In this document: in pieces, positions 36,966 to 46,191 of the stretch
Layout of the letters: each line of letters opens with the position of its first letter
Position numbering within the stretch: the first letter of the stretch is position 1
Assembly (NCBI RefSeq): GCF_015767675.1
Contig: NZ_CP065218.1
Location: forward strand, 992,001-1,056,000
DNA length: 64,000 nucleotides
DNA from: Vibrio navarrensis
GTDB taxonomy: Bacteria; Pseudomonadota; Gammaproteobacteria; Enterobacterales; Vibrionaceae
Direction: 5' to 3'
The notes under the pieces: generated by a model
What the model saw: the letters and a program-made list of their open reading frames with translations, nothing else
Databases searched by the model: none
Told to the model about the DNA's origin: nothing
Made by a program: the position numbers and the translations under genes

Positions 36966-37874
36966 ATGGATACAAATAGACTGATTTCACTGCTGTCTGA
37001 AATGGCAGTATTCGCCAGTGTGGTTGAAGCGGGCGGTTTCTCCGCCGCAGCGCAGAAACTCGGTGTGGCGCCCTCATCGATTAGTCGTTCGGTGACGCGT
37101 TTGGAAAACGCATTGCAAGAGAAGTTACTTGAGCGAACCACGCGGCAAATGCGTTTGACTGCCTGTGGTCAGCAAGTCTATCTGCTCTGCAGCGACATGA
37201 TGAGCGCCGCCAAACTGGCGGTGTCAGCGGCACAAAGCGAGAAAGATCAAGTGTCGGGCATGTTGCGTATCGCCGCGCCGAAAGCCTTGTCGCGTCAAGT
37301 GTTAACGCCAGTATTACTGAACTTCATTGAGGACTATCCAAAAGTTTCACTGCAATTGAAAGTCGCCGATCACTATATCGATCCAATCGGCGATGAAGTG
37401 GATGTGATCATCCACATCACCGAGCAACCAGTCCAAGGGTTGGTGGCTCGTAGCTTAGGTCGCTGCCGCTTGGTGCTGTGTGCAAGCCCAGAGTATTTGC
37501 AGCAGCAAGGCAAGCCGAATCATCCAGATGATTTAGTGGGCCACAACTGTTTGTGTTTGGGAGAAAACCCGCGAGATCGAGTGTGGGATTTTTATCAAGC
37601 AGAACAAAAAGTATCGGTGAATGTGCGAGGATCACTGACAGTGAATCACAGTGAAATTCGCCGTGAAGCGGTGCTGAGTGGATTTGGAATTTCGCTGTTT
37701 CCGCAGTTTGTGGTTCGTGAGGATCTGGCCTCAGGACAACTGGTGCCGGTGCTGGCGGATTGGCAGCTTGGCGGAAGATACCAAGGGACGATTTGGGCGC
37801 AATACGCGCAATCAAAGTACATTCCAAACCAGATCAAAGCCTTGGTTGACTATTTACAGCAACGTCTGAAGTGA
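36966..37874 (+). CDS. LysR-family transcriptional regulator
   Basis: Regulator of 302 residues: N-terminal helix-turn-helix (FASVVEAGGFSAAAQKLGVAPSSISRSVTRLENALQ) and a C-terminal effector domain with DEVDVIIHITEQP and the LSGFGISLFPQFVV segment. The ATG at 36966 has AAGGA upstream; an in-frame start at 36927 is unlikely. Likely controls the divergent EamA exporter. Confidence 0.9.
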   Translation: MDTNRLISLLSEMAVFASVVEAGGFSAAAQKLGVAPSSISRSVTRLENALQEKLLERTTRQMRLTACGQQVYLLCSDMMSAAKLAVSAAQSEKDQVSGMLRIAAPKALSRQVLTPVLLNFIEDYPKVSLQLKVADHYIDPIGDEVDVIIHITEQPVQGLVARSLGRCRLVLCASPEYLQQQGKPNHPDDLVGHNCLCLGENPRDRVWDFYQAEQKVSVNVRGSLTVNHSEIRREAVLSGFGISLFPQFVVREDLASGQLVPVLADWQLGGRYQGTIWAQYAQSKYIPNQIKALVDYLQQRLK

Positions 37875-37884
37875 GTGCCTAGAG

Positions 37885-37921
37885 AGGAAAAAAAGAAACC
37901 TCCGCCAAGGGCAGAGGTTTC
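37885..37921 (-). terminator. Terminator after symporter gene
   Basis: On the minus strand GAAACCTC / GAGGTTTC stem (37914-37921 with 37895-37902) is followed by seven T. Confidence 0.8.
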
Positions 37922-37937
37922 GATGCAAAGAGAGAAA

Positions 37938-39242
37938 TTATGCGTCAGCGCGTTTTAAATGCACTTCTTCTTCTTTCTCGCCCGCTTTGGGATCGGCAAA
38001 ACGTTCAATGTCCAGCGCACCTTCTGATTTCGCCACAATCACTGAGACACACGCGTCACCGGTAATGTTTACGGCGGTGCGGATCATATCCAGCAGACGG
38101 TCGACACCCATGATCAGCGCGATGCCTTCCAGCGGCAAGCCAACTTGGTTCAACACCATCGCCAGCATCACAAGACCAACACCCGGAACGCCAGCGGTAC
38201 CGATAGAGGCCAAAGTGGCGGTCAGGATAACCATCAGATAGTCACCCATGCTGAGATCGATGTTAAACGCCTGAGCAATAAACGCGGTCGCCACACCTTG
38301 CATGATCGCAGTACCGTCCATGTTGACTGTTGCGCCAAGCGGAACCGTGAATGAGGCAATTTTATTGTCCACGCCAAGACGGTTTTTCACTGTTTCCATG
38401 GTGGCAGGGATGGTGGCGTTAGACGATGCGGTTGAAAACGCAAACATGATGGCATCTTCCATTTTCTTTAAGAAAGTCAACGGGCTTAGTCCGGTAAAGC
38501 CTTTGAGCATCAAGCTGTAAGTCACCAAACCGTGGATGAGCAGCGTTGCGGTCAAGACTAGGAAGTATTCTCCTAGGTTGATAATTGCGCCCAAACCAAG
38601 ACCGGTGAAAAGTTTCGCCATCAGGAAGAACACGCCGTAAGGGGCTAGGTTCATCAGTAGCGCGACCAGCTTCATGATCACTTCGTTTAAATCAGAGAAG
38701 ATTGCCGCAATGCGCTCACCCGGTTTACCCGCAGCACTGATGGCAATACCAAACAGCAGCGCAAAGACGATGACCTGAAGAGTTTTGCCTTCGGCCATGG
38801 CACTGATTGGGTTGGTTGGGAACATATCGATGATCACTTGACCCAATGACGGTGCTTCAGCCGATTTAAACGAGCTGGCTGCCGTTAGATCGGCACCTGC
38901 ACCAGGTTGGAACAAGTTGCCCATGGTCAAGGCGAGTGTGATCGCGACGGCCGTGGTGGTGATGTAAAACGCGAGGGTTTTTCCGCCCATACGACCCAAT
39001 GTTGAAAGGTCTTTCAATGAGCTGGTACCACAAACGAGAGAAACAAAAATGAGTGGTACAACGAGCATTTTCAGGCTGGCAATAAAGATCTTGCCGCCCA
39101 CTTCAAATAGTCCATTAACTATATATGCATCGACAAATCCATTGTCAGCAAATAGCGCGCGAATCGCGAATCCAGTCAAGATACCCGCAATCATGCCAAG
39201 AATTACACGGCCGGTTAGCGACATCGGTTTCTTGGTATTCAT
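37938..39242 (-). CDS. Dicarboxylate/amino-acid:cation symporter (DAACS family)
   Basis: Secondary transporter of 434 residues with the glutamate-transporter fold. Hallmarks: AFSTASSNATIPATMETVKNRLGV (serine-rich hairpin 1), GATVNMDGTAIMQGVATAFIAQ (NMDGT sodium motif) and the C-terminal VDRLLDMIRTAVNITGDACVSVIVAK. It takes up C4-dicarboxylates or acidic amino acids with sodium or protons. The start at 39242 has AAGGAG 8 bases upstream. A CRP-like box lies 108 bases before it. Confidence 0.92.
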   Translation of the reverse strand: MNTKKPMSLTGRVILGMIAGILTGFAIRALFADNGFVDAYIVNGLFEVGGKIFIASLKMLVVPLIFVSLVCGTSSLKDLSTLGRMGGKTLAFYITTTAVAITLALTMGNLFQPGAGADLTAASSFKSAEAPSLGQVIIDMFPTNPISAMAEGKTLQVIVFALLFGIAISAAGKPGERIAAIFSDLNEVIMKLVALLMNLAPYGVFFLMAKLFTGLGLGAIINLGEYFLVLTATLLIHGLVTYSLMLKGFTGLSPLTFLKKMEDAIMFAFSTASSNATIPATMETVKNRLGVDNKIASFTVPLGATVNMDGTAIMQGVATAFIAQAFNIDLSMGDYLMVILTATLASIGTAGVPGVGLVMLAMVLNQVGLPLEGIALIMGVDRLLDMIRTAVNITGDACVSVIVAKSEGALDIERFADPKAGEKEEEVHLKRADA

Positions 39243-39610
39243 ATGAACACTCCTTATAGTTATGCACCTTGAGTTCATTTCAAGGTGAGCAGCAGGGTAG
39301 CAGCGTCCGTTAAAAATAAAAAAGTAAATTGACCAATTGGATTAATAGATGTGATCCATCTCACCAAGGTTTTATAGGTATTCACAATGTGATAACAAAG
39401 ATTGTCAGAATATTTATCTGCTAAATCATAGGATTTATCTTTTTTATCGCTCGATATACAAATGGTGAAATTCTTACCAGATGATAATCACTATGCATAT
39501 CAGGCTTGCTTTTGCATAACTAATCGAAATTTATGCACTATCAGAGAGGGAAGAGTAGCTCAGAGCCGTAGTCAGGTAACCAGTGACAAGCGGGTTATGG
39601 CGAGAGAATG
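39243..39610. other. Promoter region of the symporter gene and gap to nitroreductase
   Basis: About 370 bases without a gene. It contains a CRP-like site (separate entry), AT-rich sequence near 39400-39450 and a plus-strand open frame (39462-39707) that has no ribosome site and runs over the nitroreductase terminator; I reject that frame. Confidence 0.35.
39350..39365 (-). promoter_or_regulatory. CRP-like binding site
   Basis: TGTGATCCATCTCACC matches TGTGAN6TCACA at nine of ten positions. It lies about 108 bases before the symporter start, fitting cAMP-CRP activation of dicarboxylate or amino-acid uptake. Confidence 0.55.
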
Positions 39611-39643
39611 CAAAATAAACGGCAGAGGGGGGGCGCTCTGCCG
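39611..39643 (-). terminator. Terminator after nfsA
   Basis: CGGCAGAG / CTCTGCCG stem with an 8-base GC-rich loop; on the minus strand followed by TTTATTTTG. Confidence 0.8.
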
Positions 39644-39677
39644 TGAAGAAAACGTCTTAATGCGATTGGCGACAGGA

Positions 39678-40400
39678 CTAGCGCTTTGTCAGCCCCTTGC
39701 TGTGTAGGTAAGGCAAAATATGTGGGCGTGATTCGCCAGCCAATTTGCTGGTCACTTGCTCAGACCACGTCACCTGTTTCTGGTTGGATGAGCGTTTGCC
39801 GTAGTACTCCAGCATGGTTTGATCGTACTGCTCAACTTGTGCGCGATCCAATGGTTGATAGTGATTTTCATGCAACACCACCGACAGAGGCAAGCGCGGC
39901 TTAATTTCAGGCGTTTGATCGGGATGGCCCAAGCACATACCAAACAACACAGCGCAATGCTGAGGAAGCTGCAACAACTGGTCAACTTCTGCCGCGCGGT
40001 TACGCAGTCCACCGATATATACCCCGCCAAGCCCCATCGACTCGGCCGCGAGCAGACAGTTTTGCGCCATGATCCCCGCGTCGATGGCCCCAATTAGTGT
40101 CAGTTCTGTGAAGTCGGCTTGCACCTCTGGGTTGAGCTCGGCATGGCGTTGATAGTCGATACAGAACACCAAAAACTCGGCGGCACTTTGCACGTAGGCT
40201 TGCTGCCCGGCCAGCTCGGCCAAGGTGGCTCGTTTGTCGTTGTCAGTCACGCGGATCACCGACACCACTTGCAATAAGCTGGAAGAAGAAGCAGCAAGCC
40301 CTGCGCGCAGAATCGCCTCGAGCTGCTCTGAGCTGATCGGCTGTTGGGTAAATTTACGGATGGAACGATGCGCGAGCATGGTTTCGATAACGTTATTCAT
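39678..40400 (-). CDS. nfsA: Oxygen-insensitive NADPH nitroreductase
   Basis: FMN flavoprotein of 240 residues that reduces nitroaromatics and quinones by two electrons using NADPH. The opening NNVIETMLAHRSIRKFTQQPIS carries the HRSIRKF FMN-binding motif; ASSSSLLQ and GGVYIGGLRN and the C-terminal basic NADPH region (GKRSSNQKQVTWSE) match NfsA. AGGA precedes the ATG at 40400 by 7 bases. Divergent from rlmC. Confidence 0.92.
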   Translation of the reverse strand: MNNVIETMLAHRSIRKFTQQPISSEQLEAILRAGLAASSSSLLQVVSVIRVTDNDKRATLAELAGQQAYVQSAAEFLVFCIDYQRHAELNPEVQADFTELTLIGAIDAGIMAQNCLLAAESMGLGGVYIGGLRNRAAEVDQLLQLPQHCAVLFGMCLGHPDQTPEIKPRLPLSVVLHENHYQPLDRAQVEQYDQTMLEYYGKRSSNQKQVTWSEQVTSKLAGESRPHILPYLHSKGLTKR

Positions 40401-40564
40401 AGCAGAGTCCTTCGCGTCAAACATTGGCAGACTTTATCCCGATTTTCCGGGGATGTCGAACCGCTATTGATAAGCATAATTTGTCGTTAAGAATAGTAAT
40501 CGGAATGGTAAAGTGTGCTGGGCAGACTAGACTTGCGTTTTCTTTTTTCCAGTTCTCTATTGCC

Positions 40565-41698
40565 ATGCCGTGTGAATTTTTCCAGCAGAAGCGCTGCACT
40601 TCCTGCACGTACATCGAGATGCCTTATCTGGCACAAATCGAAATGAAAGACGCCCATTTGCGCCAGCTCTTTCCTCAGGTGTCCACTTCGGCGTGGCTTG
40701 CGCCTGTGCAAAGCCAGCCCACCCAATGCCGCAACAAAGCGAAAATGGTCGTGCTGGGCGCTGCGCATCAGCCGATTTTGGGCATCGAGAGCGTGCAAGA
40801 TGGCTTGCCAGTGTCTCTCACCACTTGTCCACTTTATCAGGACGTGATGCGCGATCTGCTGAGCTATTTGCAGAACTGGATCCGCATCGCGGGTATTCCG
40901 CCTTACAACAAAGTGAAGAAAAAAGGCGAACTGAAGTTTATTTTGCTCACGCAAAGCCAAAAACGTGGCGAGTTCATGTTGCGTTTCGTGCTGCGTAGCG
41001 AAAATGCGCTGCAACGCATTCGTGACAATTTGCCCCGCTTACAGCAAGACTTTCCAGCGATTCGCGTGGTTACCGCCAACATCCAACCAGTACACATGGC
41101 GCGGCTAGAGGGAGAGCAAGAGATTTTCCTCTCAGATGCGCAATATCTGCTGGAGGAGTTTAACGGCGTGCCGATGGTGATTAAGCCCAAAAGTTTTTTT
41201 CAAACCAACCCCGATGTCGCGGCAAAACTGTATGCGACGGCGCGAGACTGGGTCGCAGAGATCCAACCGCAAACCATGTGGGATCTGTTTTGTGGCGTAG
41301 GCGGTTTTGCCCTGCACTGCGCGCAACATGCGCAAGCGGTCGTGGGTATTGAAATAGAAGAAGAGGCGATCAACAGCGCCAAACTGTCCGCCAGCCAGCT
41401 AGGTATTGAGAACTTGAGCTTTGCAGCATTAGATTCTGGCGAATACTCGCGCTCGCAAACGCAATCACCGGATCTGATCTTGGTCAACCCGCCGAGGCGC
41501 GGGCTTGGCAAAGCACTGACTGATCAGTTGGAATGCTTGGCAGCTAAGCACCTCATTTATTCGAGTTGTAACCCGAATACTCTGCAAGCAGATTTAGCAC
41601 ACTTGGCCAGCTATCAAGTGGTTCGCGCCCAATGGTTTGATATGTTCCCTCATACCGATCACGCTGAAGTGATGATGTTACTTAAGCGCAACGACTGA
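40565..41698 (+). CDS. rlmC: 23S rRNA (uracil(747)-C(5))-methyltransferase
   Basis: SAM-dependent methyltransferase of 377 residues that makes m5U747 in 23S rRNA. The start at 40565 gives [14 protein letters not shown], whose C3, C11, C14 together with a cysteine near residue 89 (TTCPLY) form the expected 4Fe-4S site. The SAM loop is [12 protein letters not shown] (about 240), VNPPRRGLG is the base-binding motif, and C335 in SSCNPNTL is the catalytic cysteine. The frame is open upstream but the extension is not conserved in character. Confidence 0.93.
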   Translation: MPCEFFQQKRCTSCTYIEMPYLAQIEMKDAHLRQLFPQVSTSAWLAPVQSQPTQCRNKAKMVVLGAAHQPILGIESVQDGLPVSLTTCPLYQDVMRDLLSYLQNWIRIAGIPPYNKVKKKGELKFILLTQSQKRGEFMLRFVLRSENALQRIRDNLPRLQQDFPAIRVVTANIQPVHMARLEGEQEIFLSDAQYLLEEFNGVPMVIKPKSFFQTNPDVAAKLYATARDWVAEIQPQTMWDLFCGVGGFALHCAQHAQAVVGIEIEEEAINSAKLSASQLGIENLSFAALDSGEYSRSQTQSPDLILVNPPRRGLGKALTDQLECLAAKHLIYSSCNPNTLQADLAHLASYQVVRAQWFDMFPHTDHAEVMMLLKRND

Positions 41699-41843
41699 GA
41701 TTGGTGTTGAGCGCATTGAGCGCCTCTGTTTTTATTCCTCAATAGAGTTGTAAAGGAACGGTTTGTTATAACAGCTTGGTATTATCACTCTTTTTAATGG
41801 CAAAACTATAATTAACAGCGAAAGTGAGGAAGAGGAGAGAGCC

Positions 41844-42053
41844 ATGAAAGTGGTTGTTGAGTTCCTGGAATCAGGACGCTTTAGAGATAACTTTTGGGAC
41901 GGAGAATTCAGAGTGGAGAGAGGCGAACACCGTGCAGTTAGCCCTTCTCTCGCGGCTCAGTTGATCCACAACAGACAAGCATCCTTGTATCGATTTGACG
42001 ATTCGGACCATGCTGCCGACATCAACCCGGCAGATGGAGCGCCGATGAAATAG
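41844..42053 (+). CDS. Small conserved-looking hypothetical protein
   Basis: A 69-residue, charged, soluble protein, not recognised. It has a strong GAGG/GGAG ribosome region directly before the ATG, and its own terminator 21 bases after the stop, so it is very probably expressed. Sequence starts MKVVVEFLESGRFRDNFWDG; the middle (SPSLAAQLIHNRQASLYRF) looks like a short helix plus strand. No signal peptide or cysteines. Confidence 0.7.
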   Translation: MKVVVEFLESGRFRDNFWDGEFRVERGEHRAVSPSLAAQLIHNRQASLYRFDDSDHAADINPADGAPMK

Positions 42054-42073
42054 GGAAAGTAAGCCAGACTGTG

Positions 42074-42100
42074 AGCGACCGATTCAGGTCGCTTTTCTTT
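42074..42100 (+). terminator. Terminator after the small hypothetical gene
   Basis: AGCGACC / GGTCGCT stem, GATTCA loop, then TTTCTTTT. Confidence 0.8.
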
Positions 42101-42111
42101 TGCAAGACCAT

Positions 42112-42135
42112 AAAAAATGGGCACTTTCGTGCCCA
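42112..42135 (-). terminator. Terminator after the exported hypothetical gene
   Basis: TGGGCAC / GTGCCCA stem with TTTC tetraloop; on the minus strand followed by TTTTTTAT. Confidence 0.8.
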
Positions 42136-42156
42136 GCAAAAAGTATCCTGCAGAGA

Positions 42157-43899
42157 TTATTGGCTCGCTTGCTCTTTGGCCACTTTCATCTCGTTGAGAT
42201 CATTGTGATAACCAAAACCGAAGACCACACCGTGTTGATCCACATCCAGCGTCACCGTGGTAGCGGACTCGCTATAAAAAGCGTCTACCACCTCTTGAGG
42301 CAGTTCTTCGCCGCTCATTTGCATGCCGAGATCAATCAGCTCTAACAAGCGAGGTGAATCCATGAAAAACTTCATCAAGCCGTTGGCATTGAGTGCTTGT
42401 GGCATAATCTCTCCACTGGCCGAGGTTGCTTTTTCACCGGAATACAGTGTGAAGTGTTTGTCGTTAAGACGCGCAAACAGCGGATTCTCTAACCCTGTTT
42501 GATCTTGCAGCAGTTCAGTGAGATCCACAGGCTGATCATTGGCAGGAATGTCAATGCCTGCAAGCTCAGGGATGAACATTTGCGCGCTTTGTACCAGCAT
42601 CTTCGGATCGCTGGCCGACATACTGAGGATGAAGTCCAGTTTATCGAGCGTCGGGCCATACTCACCTTCAAAGTTTGCCTTGAGGTCGTACAGACTAAAG
42701 CTCACCCCTTTTAGACCATTGACCATGCCCGACGCCATGCTCATCATCGCTGCTGGATTTTGTGTACCGAGCCCGTTTTGGAATTCACTCAGTAGCTCAC
42801 AAGAGTACGTTGGTGTGCGTAGATCTTGCCAGATTTCTCCCACAGCAGGAGCCAGTTTCGCCATTTCCAGACCAAAACCTAAACTGAAGATGCTGGCATC
42901 GTCCGCTTTGAGGCTCGGTAGGAAACCACGAATGGTGTTCAATGCATTCAAAATGGTCTTGTTGTTGCTTTCGACGATCACGTCGCCATTTAAGACTGCT
43001 TTACCTTCTTGGTACTTAAACTGACCCGTCGCGACGGTACGTGGCCAGTTGCTGCCGATGGTGGCGAGCTCTTGCTGACATGCAGGCGTTTGTAGCAAGG
43101 CAAACACTTCTTCATCTTGAGGCTGTTTGATGACATTCAGTTGCTTAGCGATGCGATTGCCCTCTTTCGTGGTCAACCCTTTGATCAACGCTTGATGATC
43201 AAAGTACGCGTAGCTATTGTTCTCTTTGCCATATTTGGCCTGAAGCGCGCTGAGTATATCCGTGTCAGCTAAGGAGCGCGTTGGTTTCTCTTGACCTAGT
43301 GCCATTTTCAGCGGGCTTTCGTTGCCCAACTCAGGACTATCGAGCGTAATCGTCAGCACGTTGCTTTCAGTGGCGATAATCAAATCGAGACCAATGCCAA
43401 ACTCTTGTTTGTCAGCGACGGCATATCGACGGAAATCGACGCTCCCCAGTTTTTCTGCTTTGTGTGTCGCGCCCGTTTCCTGCTCTTTTTGGTCGATGGT
43501 GTGCCAAAATGCAGCCGGATCTTGCAGCGTGAGCTTGTACACAGGGATTAAACCTATGGTGTAAAACAAGGGGTTAATTTTTTCTGCTGTACCAAGGTAC
43601 TTTTTGAGCGCTTCAGGGGAAGAGGCGCTTTGCGCATAACCATCAAATAAAGCAATGAGAAAATGTTGCTCTGGGGTGAGGTCGCCATCAAACTCATCGG
43701 CCAGTTGCTGTTGACCGAAGCTGGCCGATTTTAGATAAGCATAGTGGTCAAACGCTTCGGTTTGCACCGAAACGATGGCTGATTCTGCTGGAATTAAAGA
43801 GAGCAAATCATTGGTTTCTTGGGTCAGAACGCCGCTTTGGTAAACATAAGCGCCAATCGCTGCAGCCGATACCGCTGAAGCAAGTAGTAGTTTTTTCAC
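42157..43899 (-). CDS. Large exported or membrane-anchored hypothetical protein
   Basis: Protein of about 580 residues that I do not recognise. A GTG start at 43899 is preferred because CGGAG lies 6 bases upstream; a TTG two codons earlier is possible. The N-terminus (KKLLLASAVSAAAIGAYVYQSG) is a signal peptide or single anchor without a lipobox. The rest is soluble, with DLLSLIPAESAIVSVQTEAFDHY near the start and repeats of alternating strand/helix; only two cysteines lie close together (CQQEL and CELL), possibly a disulfide. The LIPAESA style recalls DUF3352-like proteins, but I do not assert membership. It stands alone with its own terminator. Confidence 0.75.
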   Translation of the reverse strand: MKKLLLASAVSAAAIGAYVYQSGVLTQETNDLLSLIPAESAIVSVQTEAFDHYAYLKSASFGQQQLADEFDGDLTPEQHFLIALFDGYAQSASSPEALKKYLGTAEKINPLFYTIGLIPVYKLTLQDPAAFWHTIDQKEQETGATHKAEKLGSVDFRRYAVADKQEFGIGLDLIIATESNVLTITLDSPELGNESPLKMALGQEKPTRSLADTDILSALQAKYGKENNSYAYFDHQALIKGLTTKEGNRIAKQLNVIKQPQDEEVFALLQTPACQQELATIGSNWPRTVATGQFKYQEGKAVLNGDVIVESNNKTILNALNTIRGFLPSLKADDASIFSLGFGLEMAKLAPAVGEIWQDLRTPTYSCELLSEFQNGLGTQNPAAMMSMASGMVNGLKGVSFSLYDLKANFEGEYGPTLDKLDFILSMSASDPKMLVQSAQMFIPELAGIDIPANDQPVDLTELLQDQTGLENPLFARLNDKHFTLYSGEKATSASGEIMPQALNANGLMKFFMDSPRLLELIDLGMQMSGEELPQEVVDAFYSESATTVTLDVDQHGVVFGFGYHNDLNEMKVAKEQASQ

Positions 43900-44170
43900 A
43901 GCCAACTCCGTTGTTTATAGAAGCTTCTTCCACTGATGTTGTGTGATTCGAAAAGAAGAAGACAAAGTAGTAAAAAGTGCACATCATGCCGCATGTTATG
44001 CGACAAAACTAAGCCGCATTATACTAAATAATGACGCCTGTAGCATATAGAAATAGCTTTCTTTATCAATCAGTTATTTATAAGTATTTGTTATGTATTT
44101 CAATTTTGCAGCGAGTTTTATTGGGTACGAAATGAGGTAAAAGTGAAGCGCAGAGAGCGAAGAGAAAACA
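43900..44170. other. Promoter region of the exported hypothetical gene
   Basis: About 270 bases, AT-rich and gene-free. A small inverted repeat CGCAT-GTT-ATGCG (43990-44002) is the only structure seen. A minus-strand frame at 44074-44283 overlaps the next gene's end and is rejected. Confidence 0.3.
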
Positions 44171-44198
44171 ACAAAAAAGGGCTGGAGTGATCCAGCCC
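44171..44198 (-). terminator. Terminator after M3 peptidase
   Basis: GGGCTGGA / TCCAGCCC stem with GTGA tetraloop, followed on the minus strand by TTTTTTG. Confidence 0.85.
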
Positions 44199-44224
44199 TT
44201 GAGCAATATGCCTTGACGGCAAGA

Positions 44225-46072
44225 TTAACGGCCGTAAGTGGTTTCGATGTAGCGCTCAAATTGCTCGCACATATCGACATCACTTAACTCGTTGCTCGCC
44301 AGAACCTTCGCGCCATCGACCACAGTGATGCGGGCATTGAGAGACGCTGGCTGTGGACGTGTGCGCTCACCCAGCGCCGCAATTTTCTTCAGCTGCTGTT
44401 GCCACGCTTGTTCACTGGAAAGGTTGCATGCATCGGCGAGGTACTTGGCGTTAAAGCCCTCGCCAGTGAGGCTTTTGATCGAATCCGAGTGAGAAACGCT
44501 GTTGCCTGCATGCCAGTAATGTTTTGCCAACAAGGGACCGATCTCTGGGTTGTCAGTCAAGTAACCAAACTTTTCGGTGAAGTAAGCGCGAGTTTGATAT
44601 ACCGCCATGTGCGCTAACAGATAACCTTGATAAGCGCAGGACGCTTCATCCGACAGCAGGTGAGGGATCGCCATCAGCGGCCTTGGGCTGCACGCCAGCC
44701 CTAAAATCTTCTGCTCGGTATCGCGCGCCAACTGAGTGACCACTTCTGGCGTCAGTTGGGTTTCCTCCAGTTCATACAAGGCACGTTCAAAGTACGGCAC
44801 AACTAAGATGCTGCGCTCTTCGTAGGCTTTAAATGGCTGACGGCTGTTGATCATCGCTTGAATCACTTCATCCGGTACCGGATTGCCATTGGCATCGAGC
44901 GCGTACAATTTTAGCCAATCGGCATCGTTGAGTAAGCTGTCGCAGAACATGGATTGTGTTTCTGCATACGCCATTGAGGTTGGCGCGAACTCTTGCGAGA
45001 AGCATGGCGCGTTCATCTTCACGTTGGCAAAGTGTGCGGCGTGGCCACCCTCATGGAATAAGGTGTTAATGCCATCGTAACCACTGCCGACTTGATCCGG
45101 TTTGGCATTCGAAGTGAAGTTGACTTTAGCCGCGATCCATTCGCCTTGATCGTAAAATGACGGGATTGGCCCGTGGCAGAAACCATTCGGGTATTTGCCT
45201 TTGCGATCCAACAAATCGAGAGTTAACTCGGCCGCGGAGTAGTCGATGTTCAATCGGCCAAACGATTCGACCCAGCGGCGCAGCGATTTAGAAAAAGGCA
45301 CGTACGGATCGAGATCGCGCATCGCATCGCCTGCAAATGAGAAGATGAAGTTGTGCCCGTGTAGAGCTGCTGATCCTTTTTCTTGCGCCAGTTGCTGCAA
45401 ACTATTTTGATGCGATTGGCGAGTACGTTGCTCGAAATCATCCAAAATGGCGAACAGTGCTTGTGTGGTCATGTGCTCGGTTTTAACCACCGAATAGTCA
45501 AAGAAATTTCGGTAGCCCATCGAACGAGCAAAGGCATTGCGTTTTTTGACCAGCTCTAAGAAACCCTTTTGTAGCAGCCACTGTTCGAGATTGAGCAGGG
45601 CTTGGTGGGCCGATTGACGCACCGTTTCCTGATCGCTATTGCGAATCGCTGCGCCAAGTACCGGCAGACTGCCTTCGACTTCTTGACCCTGCTCGTTGGT
45701 GTAGGTCATGACGTGGTTCTGTTTTTTCTCAAACAGCTCTGCTTCGAAACGGATCAGCTCGGCTTTTTGCTCGCGAGCGGTGTCAGCTTCAATTGCATGC
45801 GATTCAAACATGTTCAGCCAGCCTTGTAGCCCCTGTTTGGTCGCACTTTTTTCTTGTTGGTCAGTGATCTGCTCAGCCGCTTGAAGTTGTTGTTTGATCT
45901 CAGTGATCTTGTCGGCTTGGGCTAAAAAGTTGGTCCATTGTGTCTGTGCTTGGGTTGATCCTTGGTGATCATCGCTGATGCCCATGTAGGTTTCCCAGAA
46001 GAAATCTTCTTTGCTGCGATGAATGGTCAGATATTGGTGATTGAGTTGATTTAGGTAGGAAGTCGCAGTCAT
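44225..46072 (-). CDS. M3-family-like zinc metallopeptidase
   Basis: Cytoplasmic oligopeptidase of about 615 residues. The zinc motif is HEGGHAAHF near residue 340, preceded by GYDGINTLF, and a glutamate follows in SMAYAETQSMFCDSLL, matching the M3/M2-like gluzincin layout. No signal peptide. The start at 46072 (MTATSYLNQLNHQY) has AAGGA 7 bases upstream; the longer frame begins in the divergent-looking leader. It should trim short peptides; a specific substrate is not known. Assignment to M3 rather than M2 rests on motif spacing and is moderately sure. Confidence 0.85.
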   Translation of the reverse strand: MTATSYLNQLNHQYLTIHRSKEDFFWETYMGISDDHQGSTQAQTQWTNFLAQADKITEIKQQLQAAEQITDQQEKSATKQGLQGWLNMFESHAIEADTAREQKAELIRFEAELFEKKQNHVMTYTNEQGQEVEGSLPVLGAAIRNSDQETVRQSAHQALLNLEQWLLQKGFLELVKKRNAFARSMGYRNFFDYSVVKTEHMTTQALFAILDDFEQRTRQSHQNSLQQLAQEKGSAALHGHNFIFSFAGDAMRDLDPYVPFSKSLRRWVESFGRLNIDYSAAELTLDLLDRKGKYPNGFCHGPIPSFYDQGEWIAAKVNFTSNAKPDQVGSGYDGINTLFHEGGHAAHFANVKMNAPCFSQEFAPTSMAYAETQSMFCDSLLNDADWLKLYALDANGNPVPDEVIQAMINSRQPFKAYEERSILVVPYFERALYELEETQLTPEVVTQLARDTEQKILGLACSPRPLMAIPHLLSDEASCAYQGYLLAHMAVYQTRAYFTEKFGYLTDNPEIGPLLAKHYWHAGNSVSHSDSIKSLTGEGFNAKYLADACNLSSEQAWQQQLKKIAALGERTRPQPASLNARITVVDGAKVLASNELSDVDMCEQFERYIETTYGR

Positions 46073-46191
46073 TTTTGTCCTTGAAAATGGTTGCTTTGAA
46101 GAAGCGCCATTATGACATGGCGCACGAATCGGCCCTAAAGTGCCACAAGTTTCATTTTGCCGCAATTTGTAAACTGCAATGTACCCTTAGT

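Noticed and set aside
39462..39707. 81-codon plus-strand frame
   Set aside because: Runs through the nfsA terminator and into the nfsA 3' end; no translation signal.
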